In this document: in pieces, positions 35,072 through 48,046 of the stretch | Layout of the letters: the number at the start of each line of letters is the position of its first letter | How positions within the stretch are numbered: position 1 is the first letter of the stretch | Source of the DNA: Rhizoctonia solani | Taxonomy: Eukaryota; Basidiomycota; Agaricomycetes; Cantharellales; Ceratobasidiaceae | DNA: 64,000 nucleotides | Reading direction: 5' to 3' | NCBI RefSeq assembly: GCF_016906535.1 | Contig: NC_057382.1 | Location: forward strand, 2,207,625-2,271,624 | Program-made: the position numbers and the translations under genes | Notes under the pieces: model-generated | What the model was told of the DNA's origin: nothing | Seen by the model: only the letters and a program-made list of their open reading frames with translations | Databases searched by the model: none

Positions 35072-37599
35072 GCATCCTAGTGATAAGATTTTACGCATAT
35101 TTACTGTGGAAATCTCTCTTGTACGGTAGGAAGAAAAATGAATCTGGGGAGACACAAGTTATTTTGAAGTCAAGAGAATGAGAGCATGCTAAATATATCA
35201 TAAAATTGGATTTGAGCTGGAAATTTTCATAAGAAGGATCTCAAAATTAAGGTAGATTTGGTCCTGTAGAGTGAATTTAAACCTGGGATAAGCTCGGATA
35301 TAGCGACTAGAGTAAATGCGCTTGGCTTTGTTCGCGAGCATGCTAATTGTAGCTTTCTTGATAAAATGCCTGTGATAATTTACATCGAGTAGGTTGACAG
35401 GCTCAAGTTGAGTTATACGTGATCACGAATATACATGACTTAGCCACACACAGCATGCGTCCAAACCTCAATACTCTTTATTACAGTGTGGGTGCAGAAT
35501 TCTCATCCGCTTGTACATCTAGCACTACACGCTCACATTGGCTGGAATGTAACGCTAGTGGCGCTTATAATTAGAATAAATCTAAGCCGCGTAGTAGACT
35601 GCATGCTAATTATCATCGTATGGCTCTATAAAAAGCATAAATATGGGACCCTGGTTCACTCGTACCTAGGTACCTCACTATGATTCTTCTCTTTCTCGTC
35701 TTTAATTCATGAGACCTATTACCATCATTTACATATATATTCATACACCAAGACATATAGTTCAATACATGTCCTGCTTGCCCCCTTCAGCGTAACAGGT
35801 AAATCACAGCCTACGCAGGCTCCACGGATGATACTTGACCGATTGCACATGTATATAGGCCGGGACTACAACGGACACGTGATCCCCCAGGCCTAGACCC
35901 TCCATACCGTCCGACCATCTAGGATGGGGCTAGCTCTATACTTCGCCTGGCGCTCTTCTTCTCCCGTCACCCCCGGTCAGACCGACGCATTCCCCTCTGT
36001 TCTCCTCATGACTTTCTGCCACCCCAGGCCTTCGATCTGGACGGTGACTATCTTGGGTGGCCTGGCCAACAACTCTGGACCTCCAAGGTTGGTCCGGGCT
36101 CTCCTACTCTCACCGCGTACAGAACTACCATAAATCAGGACGACTTGGCTATGCACATAGATGTATACTTCGGGTTACAAAAAGGTACGTACATATGCAC
36201 AACATGCGCGAACAATTTGGTCAGAGCACAGGTCAAGTTACTTATTCAATAAGAATTATGCTGTAATTCTTAGGTATAGCAATTTGACAAGGTCATGATC
36301 AAAGTCGTACCATATTTTTTAGCCAGGTCAGTCGGCTTCATCGAGCCAGCCCTGATTGTGTCTATACCCGTGCATTACTTGGATGGCATCTGTTCGGCGG
36401 TAAAACATTCATCCAAACCCGAGCATCAGGTTCAACACAATTTGCCACAATTGATTACGACTGAAAAATGAGATACCTAGGCTAATCTTTGCAGAAGTTC
36501 GACAACCTTAGTTTATACTTGGGTGCCTGTATTGAGTATCAAATAAATTGATGAGGCTGCACTCGACTGATTTGATTTGGGGCCCGGACTTCAAAGCAGT
36601 AGTTTTAATATTGCACAGGCAAATTCACGATATAATCGATGACACAGAAGCATATAGCGATTATCGTCAACAATTCGCGATTCATCTCACCCACGACTCA
36701 CTGTGATTCGAAACCCCAGTCATCCCTAGATCTCGTTATAGCAAACCTTCCGCTTTTAGCACCTTTCATTCTTTTCCGCATGGATGCTATGCCCCAAATC
36801 CGTCGGGATCGCATGACTCACATGTGCATGTATCGGGGCCGAGATCTCCATGGATCCATTCCTTATGCACTATTATATGTCAGAGGGCAAAAGTGTTCAG
36901 TCTTAATTGTTGCGCTTGTAAGTTGTCCTCCCAAGTTTGACTTGGGACAAAATATCCTGATATGTGTAACTAGGCCGTACGGATTATTGATTTATCTATG
37001 CTATCTTTATGCTATGCGGTCACCAGCTACTTCAAATCTAACTTCCTGCTTCCGAGAAACAGGAATACACCAGAATATCTTCCATGCAGATCTATTTACC
37101 TACTTCCTCACAGAACAGTTCTTAATTCTCCGTCCTGAATTCAATTTAAACATAGACTTTCAGCCCCGGTCCACGTTCGAAGATCATCCGTATTCATTTC
37201 AATATTAGGGAGTTAGAATGTTTCAAGTTTTAGTTCAAATGTTGAAATGATAGCGCGGAAGGGCATTTAGGATGGATTACAAAGCTAGGGAGGCGAACCG
37301 GTTGACAACAAATCTCCAAATCACTTTGACTGGAGATGCTTCTCCATCAAATTTGCTTCGATCTTTGACAGCATTCTTCTTAGTTCCCCATATCCATGAA
37401 TGAGCCTGCGTGGTTAAAGGTCAGCGATGCTGCTAGGACATAGATTCCTCCTCCTGTTGTTCCATTTTTGAAAATACGCGTATCGAAGTTTTGTAAAGTG
37501 GCCGGCTGCAGATCTGTCATGCGGTCGGGATGTGGGCTTATAAACCGCCATGTTCGTATCCTTGTTCTCGCACCTCTCTCACAGATCGTATATAGCATT
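35072..37599. other. Long intergenic stretch with a dispersed coding-like fragment
   Basis: Mostly AT-rich. At 36003-36175 there is an open, GC-richer segment (DFLPPQAFDLDGDYLGWPG... to YFGLQK followed by a GT) related to 12788-12845; probably a piece of a repeated gene or transposon. A 189-codon frame at 36639-37208 looks non-coding. The promoter of oxidase copy 3 is at the end. Confidence 0.45.
37539..37544 (+). promoter_or_regulatory. TATA box of oxidase copy 3
   Basis: TATAAA, 56-61 bases upstream of ATG 37600, the same spacing as in copy 2. Confidence 0.6.
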
Positions 37600-39960
37600 A
37601 TGCTACGCTTCACACTTGGCTTGGCAGCTCTCAGTGCCTACTCGGTGTTTGCCCGATCCCCGTACGATGTATCACAGACAGAATGGAATGCATTCAACTC
37701 GACTGTGAGCGGACGACTTGGTCGCGGTGTCCCCTTTTCTCGAGCGTGCTTCTCAAATGTTGGCGTAAACGTTACTGGCGTCTACTCCAAAGAGGAATGT
37801 GCGGTGGCTCAGGAATCATACGGCTCGGCAGGTGAGTATTTTATTGATTTTCAGGCGATTCGTTTGGTGACAACCATGCAGGCTATAGAGTAAGCAAGTT
37901 CGGGAGTGCAGTAGAAGTGAGTTTTATATGTCCAAACCTGAGATACGTTGATTTAGCGAGTTTGAAGACACAATGGGAAACCTGTCAAAAAACTAACCAA
38001 GGATGTCTTTTGAATCCGAACTCGCCTGGGGACGCCGATGCGTTTAGTTCAAGGGCCTGCCACCAAGGAGGAGTTTCTCCATATTATGTAGGTTAATCTC
38101 TCTGGGAAATTACATTCAAAAATTGATCGAAGCACTAGATTACAGTTCAGACTGCCGAGGATGTTAGTAACGCATTCGCTTTTTCGAAGAAAACTGGGGT
38201 TCCATTGGTAATCAAGAACAGTGGGGTAAGCCACAAAATCAATTTATACTTGATAGTTCGTGCATAATAAATCATTGTAACTATAGCACGACTATACTGG
38301 ACGTAGCTTGGCTCCAGAAACTCTGGCGTTATGGGTAAGTTTGCCTCACATCATGCCACATGGTGTTATCATAATTGAGTTTTTTTCAGACCCAGAATCT
38401 TAAATATGTTCGTCTACACTTGGCGATCGGGTACTAGAAGAGCGCCCCTGACTTGTTGTTCGCAGATCAAGCATTCGACTGACTTCACACCTGAAGGATG
38501 CACAGCCACCGGGGCGCCGGTTCTAACTTTCGGAGTGGGTACATCTTTACTCATTGTTGCGACTTCTGACTCTGTTTGGGTAAGGCCGGGCAAGACATGG
38601 GCTCCCTGTACGAGTTTGCCGAGCAAAATAATATTACCTTCATTGGTGGTAGTGGTAAAACAGTTGGTGCGGCTGGGGGATGGCTGCAGGTAGGTTGCAA
38701 TTAATTATAACCGTGATTGCGAAGAAACTGATCTTTTCAATTAAGGGGGGAGGCCACTCAATTCTCTCCAACAAATATGGCATGGGAGTAGACCGAGTGC
38801 GACAATTCCGGGTCGTCACCCCTGATGGAACTCTAAGAGTTGCCAATTCTTGCCAAAATACCGACCTATTTTGGGCATTGCGGGGTGGCGGAGGTGGAAC
38901 ATTCGGAGTTGTCATGGAAGCTTCTATTGAGATTGTGCCGCATCCTGTCGCCACTGTGGTACGCTGTATCTCGTCATTCGCATTTCGGACCAAATTTAAC
39001 TCAATGTTTTAGGCGCTACAATGGGAGATCAGCGCATCCTTAGGGAATGTCACAGCAATACTAGGTTTGATCACGAATGTAGCCAGCAATAGCGACAAGT
39101 GGGTTCGTGATGGGTGGGGAGGATATATTTACCCCACATATTCAGTTGTGGCAAATCCTTCGTTGAATGCAGAACAAGCGAAAGCCAGTCTCAAAGATCT
39201 GACAGATTTCCTAACAAGAAACGGCATTAAATATCACTGGCATGAGTTTTCGACCTTCAAGCCGCTCTTAGAGACCATTATTGCGGCACCAATTGTGAGT
39301 ATCCAACAAAATCCATGCTTGAATCATAGCTAAATACAATACATGAAAGCCTATCGCAGTAAATGCTGCGCTGGCATCACGTTTGATTCCCGTATCCAAG
39401 TTTGAGCCCCTAGTCAAGCCCCTTACTGTCACTCAAACCCTCGAAACTTTTGCTCTTTCAGCAGGAAAGTTCGCATTCTTCCTAACCTCCCCCTTCAATT
39501 ACAAAGCTACCGAGGGCGATACGAGCATCACTCCTGCATGGAGGGATGCTATATGGCACGCGGTAGTGCTAGCAGATTGGGCATACGATGGAAGCGCCGT
39601 TGCCGCCAAGCTTGCTTACACTCAAGCGAGTTTAGCAATCGGACCACTCAGGCTTTTGACCCCGGGAGGAAGCGCGTATCAAGTATGTGTTTTTACTCTC
39701 CTCGCTGGGGGACTCAAATATTGAATAGCTCTTGCTTCAAGAACGAAGGGGATGTCTACGAGCCCAATTGGGAATCATCGTTTTGGGGCTCGAACTACAA
39801 CAAGTTATCCTCACTAAAGCAGAAGTATGACCCAGACGGCTTACTGGACTGCTGGCATTGCGGTACGTGACAATTTTCTTTTGGTACTAGTCATTTATTG
39901 AGTACGCATATAGTCGGATGGAAGGGTAGAAACACCCCGATCGCGTCGTGTTATCTGTAA
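37600..39960 (+). CDS. Secreted FAD-linked oxidase (BBE-like), copy 3, intact
   Basis: ATG at 37600 (signal peptide MLRFTLGLAALSAYSVFARS), stop TAA at 39958-39960. Motifs in order: EWNAFNSTVSGRLGRG, QWETCQKT-like Cys segment, KNSG+HDYTGRSLAPETLALW (flavin His), FGAGQDMGSLYEFAEQNN (joined across a GTGGGT donor), [84 protein letters not shown] and a C-terminus ASCYL. It is shorter than copies 1 and 2 in the Gly-rich segment before the Tyr/His region (TRNGIKYHWHEF). All exons keep frame. Role as for copy 2. Confidence 0.88.
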
Positions 39961-40573
39961 AGACACGTGAAAGAGTTTGATTGGTATACTCAGGGAGGTA
40001 CTGATATAGGACCAGTACAACAAGATGGCCTGTGTACAGTAGCATTAGCATAAATCTACGTATTATTTATAACCAACTCATGCCCCCGCATTTAATATAC
40101 AGGGGTTCGCTCCAGTCCCGCCTCTATTACCCTGATGACCAAGTAGCAGTGGGTAAGAAATTCAATCTATTAAATACATGACTGTGGCTTCGCTACCTGT
40201 AGACTAGGTCTTCATCTGATGGAAAACAGGCAACACTCCAGACTTAATGATAATATTATGTATTATGTATTGTACGCATGCGCTGTCAACTGCTGAGAAT
40301 CTTACGACGGCCGCGACGGTCTATTTTTTAGGATTTCCAAACCAGAAATCAACTTTCTATACAGCAACAGCGGCAATAGCTTATGATGTAATGAATTATT
40401 AAAAAGAGAGACTAAAATACGGTTGAGACTTGAAGACCCCGAATGGAATTGCTAGTGAGATGGGCTCTACGCGTACAGCATGTTATCGTATGTATAACAC
40501 AATCTTCCCCCAGAAAAGCCGGTCCATCTGTTGGAAGATGAGTGATCGCATGACTATACCATACGAAGAGGAC
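39961..40573. other. Intergenic
   Basis: 3' flanks of convergent genes; nothing recognised. Confidence 0.5.
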
Positions 40574-42082
40574 CTACTTGTTCTTGTAATTACTGGTGAT
40601 GCTCATGACCTGCTCTACGGCGACATCGTGAGCCTCCAATCCGGAGACCGGCAGCAGCGATACGGTATTGACCATCGGTGGCAGTCCGGTGGGCCATTGG
40701 TCTATCTCCGTGAGAGCTTGCATCGAACCTCCAGAATAGGACCCAGCGTTTTCGGGATATTTGGCTTGCCACATGGCAAAAACTCGATCGAGCATCTGTG
40801 CAGGCGCATGAGTATGATGAGCAATAACTTCTCTCATGAAACATACAGCGTGATGTAGCCAAAACAAGGGGTCGGCAGGATTGGTAGTTGGGGCCGCAAG
40901 GTCACTATGAGGGAAGATATTTATCAATAAGAGCATAAGAGGTACGAAAGACAACGCATACCCTCCGACAGCTAGTTGTATAGCATTCCTAACTCCTTGT
41001 TCTCGAACGCCTTCGATATCGGCAAAAAACATATCCGAATCACCACGATTGCCGTCAATAATCGCCTGGATTTTGACGTGGGTGGCGGTTTCGTTCGCCC
41101 AAGCCTGTTTGTTGGGATACTCGAGCGGGAACAACACATTCTCGTCGAATGGTTGTGGCGTCCATTGTCGACGGATTGTGTGGGGGACAGGGTATGCGCG
41201 GATGGTTTCATTAAAAGCGCCGTCAGTTACGTGCCAGTCGTTGGCTTCGGCTCCCCATGTTCCTAGACCGTACACTGGATCAGAGTCGAAGATAGGAGAC
41301 TTGGAAAGGTCGGCGACGTCTAATTAAAAGTTAGTATGGCGGTTGGACAATAAGGGCAGGACTGACTTACCCAAAGACCAGTTCCAGTACGGCATTGTGC
41401 CGTTGAAGTTGCAACGAGTCTTGAGAACGCGCTCGAAGGAATCAAGGTACCAGCGATGCCTAAAAGTTGAGATATTCAAACTCTGATTATAAATTATATG
41501 TTGGCGTAAATTAATTACCACGGGAAGAAGACTGGAAGAATCCATCAGCAATAGTCAACAGAGTGTTAAAACAGAGGACTTACGTGCTGTGACTTGAGAC
41601 TTGGTGTACGTGTCCTAAGAAGCCGAGCGTTAGAAGCTGAGGTAGGAAATTAGAAAAATCTTACAGTATGCGCGTAAGTCCAGTCATCGTAGTGCGATGA
41701 AGTCTCATTGATCAGTGGGATACCCCCGGAGAGTCGAGTCTTGTAGAGTGCATCCGAATGAGGTAGATTACCGGCGCACTATGAAATTCAACCCAAGTCA
41801 GTAATAGGATAGAGTGTAATAAAGGCAAGGTCACACCTTCAATGCATCAATCCATGCCTTCTTGTCGCCATTGCTCAAGGTGCGCCATTCTCGGCGAACG
41901 GCAGGTTTCGTGCACTCGCCTGGTTTGATGACCGGGGGAGCAGAATAGATCGACTTGCCCGCATCTGGAGTATGTTCGTTTGTAGTACTCGCCACGACGA
42001 CTACTTCATCATTAGGCGTAGGGACGTGGAGATCGTAGGCAGAGATGAGAGGGAAGGCAGCGGCGACAAAGAGCAGGCGCAT
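40574..42082 (-). CDS. Secreted tyrosinase-like protein with lost copper ligands
   Basis: ATG at 42082 (signal peptide MRLLFVAAAFPLISA), stop at 40574, about seven introns. It aligns along its length with the divergent neighbour at 42862. CuA region: YDDWTYAH is kept, the second ligand is Gln (TKSQVTA where the neighbour has QATHVVS), and the third is kept (WHRWYL). CuB region: the HNxxH pair reads RNAIQ (EQGVRNAIQLAVGG), while the last ligand is kept (DPLFWLHHA). So three of six copper-binding His are replaced while the frame, splice sites and C-terminus (VMSITSNYKNK) are preserved. It is probably not a working type-3 copper oxidase and may bind ligands or have a new role. Confidence 0.87.
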
Positions 42083-42861
42083 GATAAGAAACAAGAGAGT
42101 GAATATGAGTGAACTGTCGAACAGCTACGGAGATTGTGCCGTATTTATCAGTTCAGAGAGTCATGGAGCAACACCGACTTGGAGCTCCTCCGAAAAATGG
42201 CAGAATTGTTGACATGGTGGGCTGTTGTTGTGGCATGCCTGAGAACCAGCGAGGTCCAGGCTAAGAAGTTAGAACAATCACCATGATGATGCGTTCGAAA
42301 AGAAGTTCGAGTGAGATGAAAAAGTAATCCCAGTCAAGGCATCATCGTCTTTGATGGGCAGGCAGAGTAGGCTCAATTTGACAGCATCAAACACTGGACG
42401 CGTCGAGCGAAGTTTGTCATCTTGAATGTCAACACCATAATTGCGTCGAGCCGGCTCAGAAAAACTAGGATAATGGGTGAGTGCTGCTAGTGCATATACA
42501 TATGAAATCTGTTCAGAAATTTTGCTTAATTGTGTGGTCGCATGTACTCGCGAGCTCGCTCCCAGTGGTCGTTCTATACGTCTGTCTTCATAAGCCACCT
42601 AGTATTATTAATCTCGGCGCTTGGCTGTCTTCATCACCGGAACTCTCGCTCTCCCACCACCGGTCTCTCTTCATGTCAGCTCTACATGTTGAGACTCGGA
42701 CCTACCTGTCTATTTGTCTGGGTACCATCATAAAATTACCGCCGGGCATGCAAGGCGATGTGAGAAATTATTCAGTGGATATATAGCCGTGCACTCGGTC
42801 GACAAGACTCAGCATTCTCTACTCTAGTCACTCACTCTCATCTAAATTCCAATCTTTTAAT
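42083..42861. promoter_or_regulatory. Divergent promoter region of the tyrosinase pair
   Basis: 779 bases between two divergent starts. TATATA at 42780-42785 serves the plus-strand gene; on the minus strand GATAAATACG (about 42137-42146) is a plausible counterpart about 60 bases from ATG 42082. No coding potential was seen. Confidence 0.5.
42780..42785 (+). promoter_or_regulatory. TATA box of the plus-strand tyrosinase
   Basis: TATATA, about 80 bases upstream of ATG 42862. Confidence 0.55.
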
Positions 42862-44354
42862 ATGCGCTTCTCCGCACTATTACTTCTATCAATTGCAAGC
42901 GCTGTATTATCAGCCGAGGAGTGCACGAATCCTGTCGTTCGGAAAGAATGGAGAAATCATTCGATAGAGTAAGTATAATGCCTTTAGATTGAGTGATATC
43001 ACATATTCATCATGTTTATTGCGCAGGGAGAAGAAGGAATTCATTCGAGCCATTAAAGTGTGTTTCAATAATCTATATCCCTTGTCTTCTCCACTCATTT
43101 GTGTCATAGTGCATGGGCAATAAACCACACCGTCCGAACTTGACCAAGACCCGCCTCACGCCTGGCGTACCCCTTGTTAATAAATCAAGCACCCACTATG
43201 ATGATTGGGTTTATTTGCATGTCGACTCGAACCAGGCTACCCACGTTGTATCCCGTAAGTCGTTCCTTCAGTACGAATTAGGACGCTTCTGAGAGCCCTT
43301 TGTTACACAGAGTTCTTCCCTTGGTACGCGCTATACGCTGGATTCAATTGCTCAGTGAAACTCATTTAAGCTAGGCACCGATGGTATCTCCACGCATTCG
43401 AGACGGATATGAAGAACACGTGTGGATTTAATGGGACGATGCCTTGTATGTTCATTCCCTACTTTTTAAGCAGCTTTATTCTAATTTTAGTTTAGACTGG
43501 GACTGGACACTCGGTATGAGCCCCGATCAGACTTTTCCCAAATCCTGCTCATGTTTTTTGCAGATGCTCACGACGTGTACAACTCGCCCATCTTTGAGTC
43601 TGACCCCGAATACGGCCTTGGCACCTGGGGAAAGGAAGAAGACGACTGGATCGTCACAGACGGCGCGTTTGCCAACACTCTACGCGCTTATCCCGTCCCT
43701 CACTACGTTCGTCGCCGGTTCACGCCACAGCCATTCGTGAACAACCTGATCTTCCCGTTCGAGTACGCGAACAAGACGGCCTTTGCGAACGAGACTTTTA
43801 CACCCGAGGCTATCGAATTTTTGGTCGATAATTTTGAGGGCGATTCGGCTGCATTCTTTGCGGGAGTGGATGGACCGAGGATTCAAGGCGTACATAATGG
43901 ATTGCATATTTTGATGGGCGGGCAAGTACAGCTTATCTTGAGCGACGAATGCCACAAACTAATCTCCGGATAGTGACATGTCTGACCCATCGCCTACTCC
44001 ATCTGATCCCTTGTTCTGGTTCCATCACGGGGTGAGCATAGTTTGCATTGCTTCTTTATTTTGTTTCTTACGGGCACGAAGCAACTCGACCGTACTTGGG
44101 CCCGATGGCAAGCTCGTCGTCCCGCAAACGCTCGCTCGTTCTATGGCGGAAGTGTGCAGGATCTTGCACGATACGACGAGTTCCCTACAGGTGAGTCCCT
44201 GAAGACCGAGATCCGCACACCAGTTGTAACCGCTTTCTCAGGTGTCGGCCCAATGGCGAACACACAAATGACGCTCCCCTCTTCCGGAATGGAAGAGCAG
44301 GATATCCGTATCGAAGCTGTCATGTCGATCACGAGCAATTACAAAAACAAGTAA
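42862..44354 (+). CDS. Secreted tyrosinase (type-3 copper), ligands complete
   Basis: ATG at 42862 (signal peptide MRFSALLLLSIASAVLS), stop at 44352-44354. Copper A: YDDWVYLH, ATHVVS, FFPWHRWYLHAFE. Copper B: GVHNGLHILMGG and DPLFWFHHG, so all six His are present. Between them are MPYWDWTLD and YGLGTWGKEEDDW. The length is about 390 residues, short for tyrosinases with a C-terminal lid; it ends VMSITSNYKNK like its neighbour. It is a secreted common-central-domain protein that would oxidise phenols to quinones. Small secreted forms may act on plant or wall phenolics. Confidence 0.9.
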
Positions 44355-45368
44355 GTGGCGTGGGCGTGCTGTTCCCGGTTTGGAACTGACTCGAGGACAG
44401 ATTCACTGGCTACGAAGGCGGTATCCTTTGTTACACCTACGATAAGATGTAACTTGTCCATTTCTTTTCGTTTATGGGATGTGTGTATATATCTTAAGTT
44501 TCGAATAATCAGCTGCTTGCCGTCATTGACATGTCCAATTTTCTGATAACCTGACGACCGGGAAAGCCGAGGACGAGCCTCTGTTCGGTTCTTCTCGAGG
44601 GACGGAGGCGAGCACCGAAATGGGTTGGTTGGGTGATTAACGTGAATTGTTGCGATGCGATTGACATCTTTGCGAACCATACCAGTTGGATTTCAAACGT
44701 ATGTCTGCTTCCGCTGCCGTACCACTTTCTGAACGGTTGACGCGAAGGTATACATTATAGATAAAGATATATGTACGTGATATGTGCCTAGGCGTCTAGA
44801 CCATTCTAACAACGCAACAGTTGTTCGTAGGCAATGCGCCGAGATTGGTCCTTTACCGATTCGGGATAAACGAGAATCAATTTATTGGAAAAGACGTAGT
44901 GAAATTGAACCCCGAGCTCGGGGGCATTTTCCGAACTGAAATAGCGGACTGATCCAGTTCGGGCAAGTCTTTCTTCGTGGGATATCACTAATTAGACCTC
45001 TTTATATGCAGCACAAGCAGCGAGCAAATCATCGTCGAAAGGTTTGGGTGTCAGCAGACAAGACTCAAGAAGCCAAGTGATCGACCCAAGAGCGCTAAGA
45101 GAGCTTACATAAGAAGAGCCGATCGAAAGTGGGATAGGAGAACTCCGCGGGGAAATTGGCAACGATGGTAACAAGGGACGGGAGATGATGGCTGGTCTCG
45201 TCTGTTTACGACCCCGACACCCGACGATTCCTTGGAAATTGATTTTCGTGGGGATATTATAGCATATTCAATTGTCTGTCACTCTGCGATCAGCACACTT
45301 GGCAATTGGGCTTGGACTGGAGACTTAACCCCGACCACCATCTTCTCCGACTGGCATAATCTGCCACA
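44355..45368. other. Intergenic with a coding-like remnant
   Basis: On the minus strand 45174-44806 is open for about 122 codons except for one TAA (at about 44992-44994): SSYVSSLSALGSITWLLESC, FDDDLLAACAAYKEV, then SHEERLARTGSVRYFSSENA. It lacks an ATG, so it is either an exon pair with an unresolved intron or a gene remnant. No family is recognised. Confidence 0.35.
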
Positions 45369-47627
45369 ATGTCTATTATTTCCCCTCAGGCGATGCTCCT
45401 ATGGGCCACGCTCTCTTCCACTCTCTTGTTGTTTCTTGTCCAGCACTTGTACCGTTACGATCGTTTTCAAGTAAGTCTTTCTTTTGTTTACAAGTGTTGG
45501 CCTCACCCAGGCTGCAGTGTCTCAAATGGCGAGGAAGTTCCGATGGGGGATTCAAGCGATTTATGACGGTGGGTTCATAAGTGACTTGCACGAATAGTTG
45601 ATTTATACCAGCTCAGTACTCGTACATTATTAGTGTACCACTCATCGTCACTTACAGTGTCGCCATGGCCGGTATATTATCTCTTGTTCGCTAGCCTTCG
45701 CATAATGCTGATCGATTTATCAAGTCATGAAGTATCAGGCGGGTTACATCTCTTTCTCCAATCCCGATTCGACACCCTCCCGCCCTCTTCCCCGCATTGT
45801 GGTCCCCGCACCAACGAGTACATGGCCCGAATCCCACCAAAAACTCGTATTCCCCCTTTACGTCATTTTTGCCGTCGCATGGGCTCTCGAAATCGTCTCT
45901 CACCTCGAAGAACTCTGTTTTTGGTTGTTCATGATCAAGGAGCAGGAGGATACTGGCCACGGAGGAATACGCCCATGGTTCAAAAGCTTTGAATACAAGC
46001 TTTGGTGTTGTGGTATGTCCAACACGCCCGCCTCGCTGAGATTGGCGCTAATTGGCATTACGATTATTTTGTGTTTGATTCATTAAACCCAAACTGCTGC
46101 TCTTCGCCCGCTTCTCCTACACTCGGCCTTCCCCCACCTCACTTCTTTTACGCTCGATAATTCCCCGACATCATATCCCGGCGCTTGTCCCTTCCCCAAT
46201 GAACTGTTGGCTACCCCACATCGATCACTGGGCGTCCCACACTGGTTACCGCCCCCACAACGATTTCTATCCCTATGCAATGTCTCTGCCGTGATTGACA
46301 CGCCTACTCCGACTTGATCGCGCTGTCAATAAAAAGGCTCTCTGATCGCCGTTGTACTACTCCCACTTGTTACACTCGAGACCAGACATGACCTCCAGCA
46401 AGTAGAGGCCTGGACATTCTTCACGGGATCCGCTGGAAGTTTGATTATCACTCTCTGGTTCTTCAAGGTTCTGTGAGTCTAGGTTCATTTTCGGTCTTGG
46501 TGGTGTCCTCATGTTAGTCCGAGAATTGCCCTGGGCCTGGTGTTATTTCTTTGTGATTGAGTTTATATTGACCCTTCTAATCAACAGATGGAAGTTTCCA
46601 TCGTTCCTCAAGCGAATCGAAGCTGAAAACGCCGAGCCAGATGTGATCGTTAGGCTCGTCGCGTTCCAGGATCTCAACGTGAGGCCTCTCGATTAACTTT
46701 GTTCCTGCGGCTTCCACTGACTAGTTACCCAGCGTATCCGAATCGTATTCCGGTTGATGTTCGTTATACCCCTCCTTATCCTCGCATGCGATGGTCTTAG
46801 ATCCGACGGGCCCCACCACATCATCGGGACTGCGTAAGTACCCTGTCTCCTGTTCTCCCCTGCCGAGCTAACTTTACTCCACAGTGGGGCGGTCGATATC
46901 TTGGCCATGGTTGGAGGCATAGGTTGCATAGTCTCGAGCGTCATCACACTTTTGGTAAGTCCGTTTACCTGTCGGAATTTCATACGCCACCACTCTTTTT
47001 GTTCTCTGTTTTCGTAAAACTCATTCTCACACCCCAGATATTCTTCCCACGGAGTATCGCGCGCGAACAAGGATACACTGCCCGTGCCCGTACTCGCTCT
47101 CACCCCACTATGCAAACCAAATCGGCCAAGAGCGGAATCGTCAGTCGCCCCCACCTCACGGTCCAGAGCCGCCACACCCGTAGTCAACGAACAACCGTTG
47201 GGGAGATCGAGGTGGAGCCCTTGCAACGGCCCTTGGCGGCCCATCCGCTCAGTCCGACGGGAGTACAGGTTACCGTTCAAACGACCACACGGGGGGATTC
47301 GTCGTACTTTGGCGGGCCGACAGTTCAACTAGGCGATGAAGCTTTGCCCTCATACGTTGGAGATGGACTCGGACTGAACGACTCCAAGAGGCACATCCAT
47401 ACAGTCGATGACGATGATTATTTCGCGGCTAGTGGATCTAGTATCATCCGGTCCGGCTCGATCGCCACATCTTCCGTTCCGCTTGTTGAGAGGAAAGGGC
47501 TGCATCCCTTATTGTGCAGCTACACTAGCCCGATTAGTGAGTGTACTTGGCTTTATTCGGAATGCGGTTACTCATGAAACTGTTAGACCTTTCCGAACAA
47601 GACGATGTAATCGGGCGAGCGCTATAA
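45369..47627 (+). CDS. Seven-transmembrane protein of a basidiomycete family, function unknown
   Basis: ATG at 45369 starts MSIISPQAMLLWATLSSTLL. I see seven hydrophobic helices: AMLLWATLSSTLLLFLVQHL; YSYIISVPLIVTYSVAMA; LVFPLYVIFAVAWALEIVSH; GSLIAVVLLPLVTL; WTFFTGSAGSLIITLWFFKV; RIVFRLMFVIPLLILACDG; DILAMVGGIGCIVSSVITLL. The long cytoplasmic tail starts IFFPRSIAREQGY and is Ser/Thr/Arg-rich. About nine introns; the one at 46013-46336 is 324 bases, far longer than the rest. The end may be 47627 (a last exon after a GTGAGT donor, giving NLSEQDDVIGRAL) or 47577 without splicing. The topology resembles receptors, and similar proteins recur in mushroom genomes as I recall, but no function is known to me. 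Confidence 0.82.
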
Positions 47628-48046
47628 AGCCTCAAGTCCTTTTCTCTCGTACTTTTTTCTCCCGTCTTTTGTTCCGAATTCACTGGTATTCCACACGGTG
47701 TGCCTCGCTCAAGAGCATGTCCCTATTTTATCGTTCTAAGCATTGTCTACTCAATCCATATCCCTATCGCTACTCGTGTAGTTTTGTATTCCTTCGCTCC
47801 CAATTGTTCTGAAGATGTGTTTGACTGTGTGTATGGAAAATCGAGGCTGTTTGTTGCCCTCTTGTGGCCATTAACATTGTGTTCTTTGTACTATAACTTG
47901 TTGGCACTCGATCGATGGATTGTTCAGGTTGATTCTACGTACTAAGAGAGTGTAGGCGTACACAAATGAGCATGCGTTGTTGCAAATCATTTCAAGTGAG
48001 GCGATTAAAAGGCCAAGATATCTATATGCGCTTCAGTTTGCCTGTT
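47628..48046. other. Intergenic
   Basis: AT-rich 3' flank; no gene seen. Confidence 0.5.

Noticed and set aside
36639..37208. 189-codon plus-strand open frame
   Set aside because: AT-rich, no signal, domain or repeat pattern, poor codon regularity and no splice context; best explained as chance.
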